A DNA stretch of 64,000 nucleotides, from contig NZ_CP097118.1 in the NCBI RefSeq assembly GCF_024029435.1, positions 1,364,001 through 1,428,000 on the forward strand, read 5' to 3'. Positions 60,767 to 64,000 of the stretch are shown here, one piece after another. The notes under the pieces are model-generated. The model made no database searches, was not told the DNA's origin, and saw only the letters and a program-made list of their open reading frames with translations. The stretch's first letter is position 1, and each line of letters starts with the position of its first letter. The DNA comes from Fructilactobacillus hinvesii (GTDB taxonomy: Bacteria > Bacillota > Bacilli > Lactobacillales > Lactobacillaceae). A program made the position numbers and the translations under genes.

Positions 60767-61003
60767 TTACTGGATTTCATCGTAATATTTATTTAAATTG
60801 AAGATTGATTCATACTGACAGGCTGAGTATTCATCCACAATTCGTTGGTTTAATCCCGCCATGGACTGGTACCCATAGGCCATTTGATTCACAATCGGGT
60901 TCCGATTAAACCGAACGGCATTCATTGAAAGTGACTTGTGACTCCATTTACAATTAGTGGGTGCTCCCCATGTCTTACTCCCCTTGAGTAAATACGTTAG
61001 CAT
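60767..61003 (-). CDS. Probable MazE-position antitoxin, atypical and lacking a recognisable RHH domain
   Basis: The 78-residue ORF starts at the ATG at 61003, 7 nt behind GAGGTG, and fills the alr-mazF interval where the antitoxin is usually encoded. Residues about 43-68 (MAYGYQSMAGLNQRIVDEYS, then ACQYES) resemble the toxin-binding tail of Bacillus EndoAI as I remember it, in the pattern GY-xx-MA-x-(L/I)N-xx-I. The first 40 residues (MLTYLLKGSKTWGAPTNCKW...) do not look like a ribbon-helix-helix domain. No alternative frame supplies one. It may bind toxin without DNA binding, or be a diverged or degraded antitoxin. Confidence 0.6.
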   Translation of the reverse strand: MLTYLLKGSKTWGAPTNCKWSHKSLSMNAVRFNRNPIVNQMAYGYQSMAGLNQRIVDEYSACQYESIFNLNKYYDEIQ

Positions 61004-61023
61004 TATCAATCACCTCGAACTCT

Positions 61024-62166
61024 TTAGTCGTTTAAATCAGTTTGATAGTAAAACCGGGGCAATCGGTTCGAAAAACCACAGGCTAACTCGTAATGAATGG
61101 TCTGGCAATGCTCCGCCATTTCTTGCAGGGTAATTGTGTGCCCGTGATCGGTTCCAATTAAGGTCACCTTCGTGTGAACTGGAACCGAATTAGGTAACTT
61201 CACCATCAGTTGATCCATGCAAACCCGGCCCACAATTGGACACCGTTTTCCGTTTACAAGGACCAAAAAGCCCTGTAAAGAACGCCGCAATCCGTCAGCA
61301 TATCCCAGCGGAATCGTCCCAATCCAGGTGGGTTCGGTAACGGAATAAGTCGCTCCATACCCGATGGAACGGCCCGGTTCGACCTGACGCACGGAAACTA
61401 GTTCCGAAGTCAGGCTCAGAGCGGGCGTGAGGGGAAATGGTGGTTTAATCGCCGTCCCCGAGGGATTGAGTCCGTACATTGCAATCCCATACCGGACGAG
61501 GTTTGCCTCTGGAACCGGATGCCACAAATCGGCCGCTGAATTAGCCACGGACACGTACCGCGGCAAGTGCTTAATTTCTCCTAATAGTTGGCGAAAATTA
61601 TGCAGTTGAAAGTTAAAGTAGTGGTCATCCGGACTATCGGCCGTCGCAAAATGGGTATACAAACCCTGCCAATCAAACTGGGCTTGCAACTCGTTTACGG
61701 TTGCCACGAAGGCTCGAACCTCTTCCGGCCGCTGCAATCCAATCCGCCCCATCCCGCTATCAAGGGCCAAGAAAAATTTCAAGCGACCCGTCACGCGTAA
61801 GGACTGTTTCAGCTGGGCCGCAGCCCGTAACCATTCTGCATCCGCCACGGTCACCGTCACGTCATACTTAACCACCAAATCCACCTTGGTTTCATCGGTT
61901 AATCCGAGCACCAGGATGGGTTGCTCAACCAAGCCCGCTTTTCTCAGTTGAATGGCTTCATCTAAAACGGCCACACAAAAGCCAGTGGCCCCAGCAGCAG
62001 CTGCTGCCCGAGCAACTTGGACCGCTCCGTGACCATAACCATCGGCTTTGACCACGGCGAATAACTTGCTTCCCGGCGTCAAGCGCTCCACCGCCTGGTG
62101 CACATTTTTACGAATAGCAGTTTCGTTGATTAAAATTTGTCCGTTTCGATTATTTGCAACGACCAT
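61024..62166 (-). CDS. alr: Alanine racemase
   Basis: Alr makes D-alanine for peptidoglycan and teichoic acids. The 380-residue PLP enzyme has the Schiff-base Lys40 in AVVKADGYGHGAVQVARAA, GLYTHFATADSPDD, RYGIAMYGLNPS and the catalytic tyrosine in RSIGYGATYSV. The ATG at 62166 follows CGAGGAGAGCATC. The 172-bp gap above it holds only a terminator and promoter-like AT-rich DNA; acpS, the usual neighbour, is not there. Confidence 0.97.
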   Translation of the reverse strand: MVVANNRNGQILINETAIRKNVHQAVERLTPGSKLFAVVKADGYGHGAVQVARAAAAAGATGFCVAVLDEAIQLRKAGLVEQPILVLGLTDETKVDLVVKYDVTVTVADAEWLRAAAQLKQSLRVTGRLKFFLALDSGMGRIGLQRPEEVRAFVATVNELQAQFDWQGLYTHFATADSPDDHYFNFQLHNFRQLLGEIKHLPRYVSVANSAADLWHPVPEANLVRYGIAMYGLNPSGTAIKPPFPLTPALSLTSELVSVRQVEPGRSIGYGATYSVTEPTWIGTIPLGYADGLRRSLQGFLVLVNGKRCPIVGRVCMDQLMVKLPNSVPVHTKVTLIGTDHGHTITLQEMAEHCQTIHYELACGFSNRLPRFYYQTDLND

Positions 62167-62287
62167 GATGCTCTCCTCGTTCGTTAAATTGTTCTCATTA
62201 TATCATTTTCAGTTCTAAACGAAGGGCAGAAATCCCTTGTTGGTTGAAGAAATCTGGCCTAGTAGTGCTAAGTAATTTTATTTGCTA

Positions 62288-62323
62288 ACAAAAAAAGTCC
62301 CTTAGCGGTTAAACTAAAAGACT
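62288..62323 (-). terminator. Terminator of the CshA-type helicase gene
   Basis: AGTC-TTTAG and CTAA-GGACT with two wobble pairs on the minus strand, followed by T7. Confidence 0.8.
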
Positions 62324-62338
62324 CTCAGCGTTAATTAA

Positions 62339-63817
62339 TTAGTGCTTCTTTTTAATGACAAAATTATTTTTGCGGCCGTGATGCCGATCACCGTGGTCAC
62401 GATGATCATTATTCCGACGGTTACTTCGGTAGTTACTAGAGCCACCTCGGTGATTGTTACGCCGATAGCCACCACTATGACGACCGTTTCCTCGACCTCC
62501 ATGACTCTTTAATGGGCGTTCGGGAGTAATGTGTACCTTCACCTGTTCTCCGGTTAACTCATTCAGCAAAGCAGCCGCAAGGTCTAAGCTATCATAACGA
62601 TCCACTAACTCCTGCGCAGCCGCCTGGAAACGGGCGGTATCTGTCTTGGTAATTAATTTTTCCGCGTCAGCCTTTGCAAACTGAAGTTGACCAGCAAGGG
62701 CTTCATCAGCAGTCGGTGGCTTCAATGGTAACATCCGGACCTTCGTTAACTTTTCAATCCCACGCAGATAGCTCATTTCGCTTGGAGTTACAAACGTAAC
62801 GGAAGTTCCATGCCGACCGGCCCGACCGGTCCGACCAATCCGGTGTACATAACTTTCTGGATCCTGGGGAACATCAAAGTTATAAACGTGGGTTACGCCA
62901 GAAACATCAATTCCCCGGGCAGCCACATCAGTTGCCACCAAATAATTAATCCGATCTCGCTTGAACTCGTTCATAATTTGGGTTCGCCGGTTTTGGGTCA
63001 AATCCCCGTGTAGTCCAGCTGCCTTATAACCGCGAGCAACCAACCCCTTCGAGACTTCATCAACCCGCCGCTTGGTCCGACAGAAAATGATGGTTACCTT
63101 CGGTTGGTTAACGTCAAACAACCGCGTCATCGTATCGAACTTTTCAACGTCTCTAACCTTTACGTAATACTGGTCTACCAAGTCTGTCGTCAGTTCTTTG
63201 GCTTTCACCTTGACCTGCTTTGGATCAGTCATAAACTGAACCCCCACTCGTTTGATGGGAGCAGGCATCGTTGCGGAAAAGAGCATTGTTTGTCGGTCCG
63301 CAGGGGTTTGTTTGATAATCTTTTCAATATCCTCTAAAAAGCCCATGTTAAGCATTTCGTCGGCTTCATCAAGTACCAAGAACCGCACGTGATCCAACTT
63401 AAGGGTGTGTCTTTGGATGTGGTCCAATAACCGACCGGGAGTTCCGACGATAATTTGGGGCTTCTTCTTTAGGTCATAAATTTGTTTCCGGATGTCTGAC
63501 CCACCGTATACAACTTGAGCCCGTGCCCCCTCGGTCTTACCCAATTTTTGAATTTCACGTTGAGTCTGAATGGCTAATTCTCGGGTGGGAGAAATAACTA
63601 ACGCTTGGACATCAGGGTTGTTGACGTCAATCCCTTGCAGGATGGGAAGGGCAAACGCAGCCGTTTTTCCGGTTCCCGTTTGTGCTTGACCAATCACGTC
63701 TTCCCCGTTCAGGGTCAGTGGAATGGTCTGTGCTTGAATGGCAGTTGGTTCCGTGTATCCATTCGCTGCCACTGCTTCTAACAGACTAGCTGTTAGTCCT
63801 AAATCTTCAAAATTCAA
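62339..63817 (-). CDS. cshA: DEAD-box ATP-dependent RNA helicase, CshA type
   Basis: CshA takes part in mRNA decay and cold-phase ribosome assembly. I choose the TTG at 63817 (MNFEDLGLTASLLEAVAANG), 7 nt behind AGGAGG, because upstream codons are unconserved; length is 492. Motifs are the Q motif (TEPTAIQAQTIP), AQTGTGKT at 45-52, PTRELAIQ, GTPGRLLDH, DEAD, SAT, RGIDVSGV and HRIGRTGRAG. The C-terminal 60 residues are Gly/Arg/His/Asn-rich and end in FVIKKKH, fitting non-specific RNA binding. A leader of at least 100 bp lies upstream without a promoter I can assign firmly. Confidence 0.93.
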   Translation of the reverse strand: MNFEDLGLTASLLEAVAANGYTEPTAIQAQTIPLTLNGEDVIGQAQTGTGKTAAFALPILQGIDVNNPDVQALVISPTRELAIQTQREIQKLGKTEGARAQVVYGGSDIRKQIYDLKKKPQIIVGTPGRLLDHIQRHTLKLDHVRFLVLDEADEMLNMGFLEDIEKIIKQTPADRQTMLFSATMPAPIKRVGVQFMTDPKQVKVKAKELTTDLVDQYYVKVRDVEKFDTMTRLFDVNQPKVTIIFCRTKRRVDEVSKGLVARGYKAAGLHGDLTQNRRTQIMNEFKRDRINYLVATDVAARGIDVSGVTHVYNFDVPQDPESYVHRIGRTGRAGRHGTSVTFVTPSEMSYLRGIEKLTKVRMLPLKPPTADEALAGQLQFAKADAEKLITKTDTARFQAAAQELVDRYDSLDLAAALLNELTGEQVKVHITPERPLKSHGGRGNGRHSGGYRRNNHRGGSSNYRSNRRNNDHRDHGDRHHGRKNNFVIKKKH

Positions 63818-64000
63818 ATGTGTTCCTCCTACTTGTTGAACCATCAGGGTAAATTCAACCCCACTCTTGAAAAAAATCCGTTTTTCGCGTTTCAAGTGGA
63901 ATCTGATTTACAATTTATCTGCTCGTTCTGCCTACAAAATCGTACTTATTTTTAAAAAAGCAACCTCTCCAGCATACCGCAAATGTCAAATTTAATCAAA

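Overview
The window reads as an origin-proximal chromosomal segment of a low-to-mid GC Firmicute, most likely a member of Lactobacillaceae. The support is the gene content and order: dnaX-ybaB-recR-yaaL, rplKAJL-nusG-secE-rpmG-sigH, rae1-rlmB-mrnC-cysS-gltX-radA-dut, lysS-dusB-hslO-ftsH-hpt-tilS-yabR-divIC-rqcP-mfd-pth, and alr-mazF. An L-2-hydroxyisocaproate-type dehydrogenase, a T-box-led mmuP-mmuM unit, aminopeptidase C and class Ib RNR as nrdHEF also fit. I cannot name a genus from the sequence alone. Nearly everything, including the rRNA operon, is transcribed leftward (minus strand), which suggests a leading-strand arm with the replication origin beyond the right end.

Layout. 1-4351 (-): DNA replication and repair genes (yaaL fragment, recR, ybaB, dnaX), SRP RNA, tadA and a class I methyltransferase. 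4389-8053 (+): nrdHEF behind a probable NrdR-controlled promoter. 8059-13014: L-HicDH, then a methionine-related locus (Met T-box, mmuP-type permease with a premature stop, intact mmuM) and a divergent sarcosine/N-methyltryptophan oxidase-like gene that also carries a premature stop. 13057-19821 (-): mprF, the rplL-J-A-K ribosomal block with its L10 leader, nusG, secE, rpmG and a SigH-like sigma factor. 19952-26752 (-): RNA maturation and aminoacyl-tRNA synthetase block, radA and dut. 26892-28972 (+): rpiA and pepC. 29224-37349: gpmA, an LCP-family ligase (+), tRNA-Leu, sprT-tex, the NAD salvage pair nadE-pncB, and a GntR/UTRA regulator. 37370-41306: tRNA-Gln, tRNA-Tyr, a POT peptide transporter, glnRA with a clear GlnR box, tRNA-Thr and tRNA-Asn. 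41313-46206 (-): one complete 16S-23S-5S operon with long complementary processing stems. 46426-63817 (-): pnuC, lysS, dusB, hslO, ftsH, hpt, tilS, yabR, divIC, rqcP, mfd, pth, mazF with an atypical partner, alr and a CshA-type helicase.

How it fits together. Most of the window is housekeeping: translation, tRNA/rRNA maturation, replication-repair, cell envelope (mprF, LCP, alr, divIC) and quality control (ftsH, hslO, rqcP). Three salvage themes stand out. One is NAD precursor salvage (pnuC, pncB, nadE). The second is peptide/amino-acid salvage (dtpT, pepC, mmuM, L-HicDH). The third is nitrogen control (glnR-glnA). Visible regulation includes a Met-specifier T-box, NrdR-like boxes, a GlnR operator, an L10 leader and many intrinsic terminators.

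I see no prophage, insertion sequence, CRISPR array or defence island, and no convincing novel multi-gene system. The most interesting items are the two adjacent nonsense-disrupted genes at the methionine locus, the MazF partner that lacks a recognisable ribbon-helix-helix domain, an 18-bp perfect palindrome overlapping the peptide-transporter promoter, a possible ribosome-site hairpin ahead of the sigma factor, and a terminator-like hairpin between secE and nusG.
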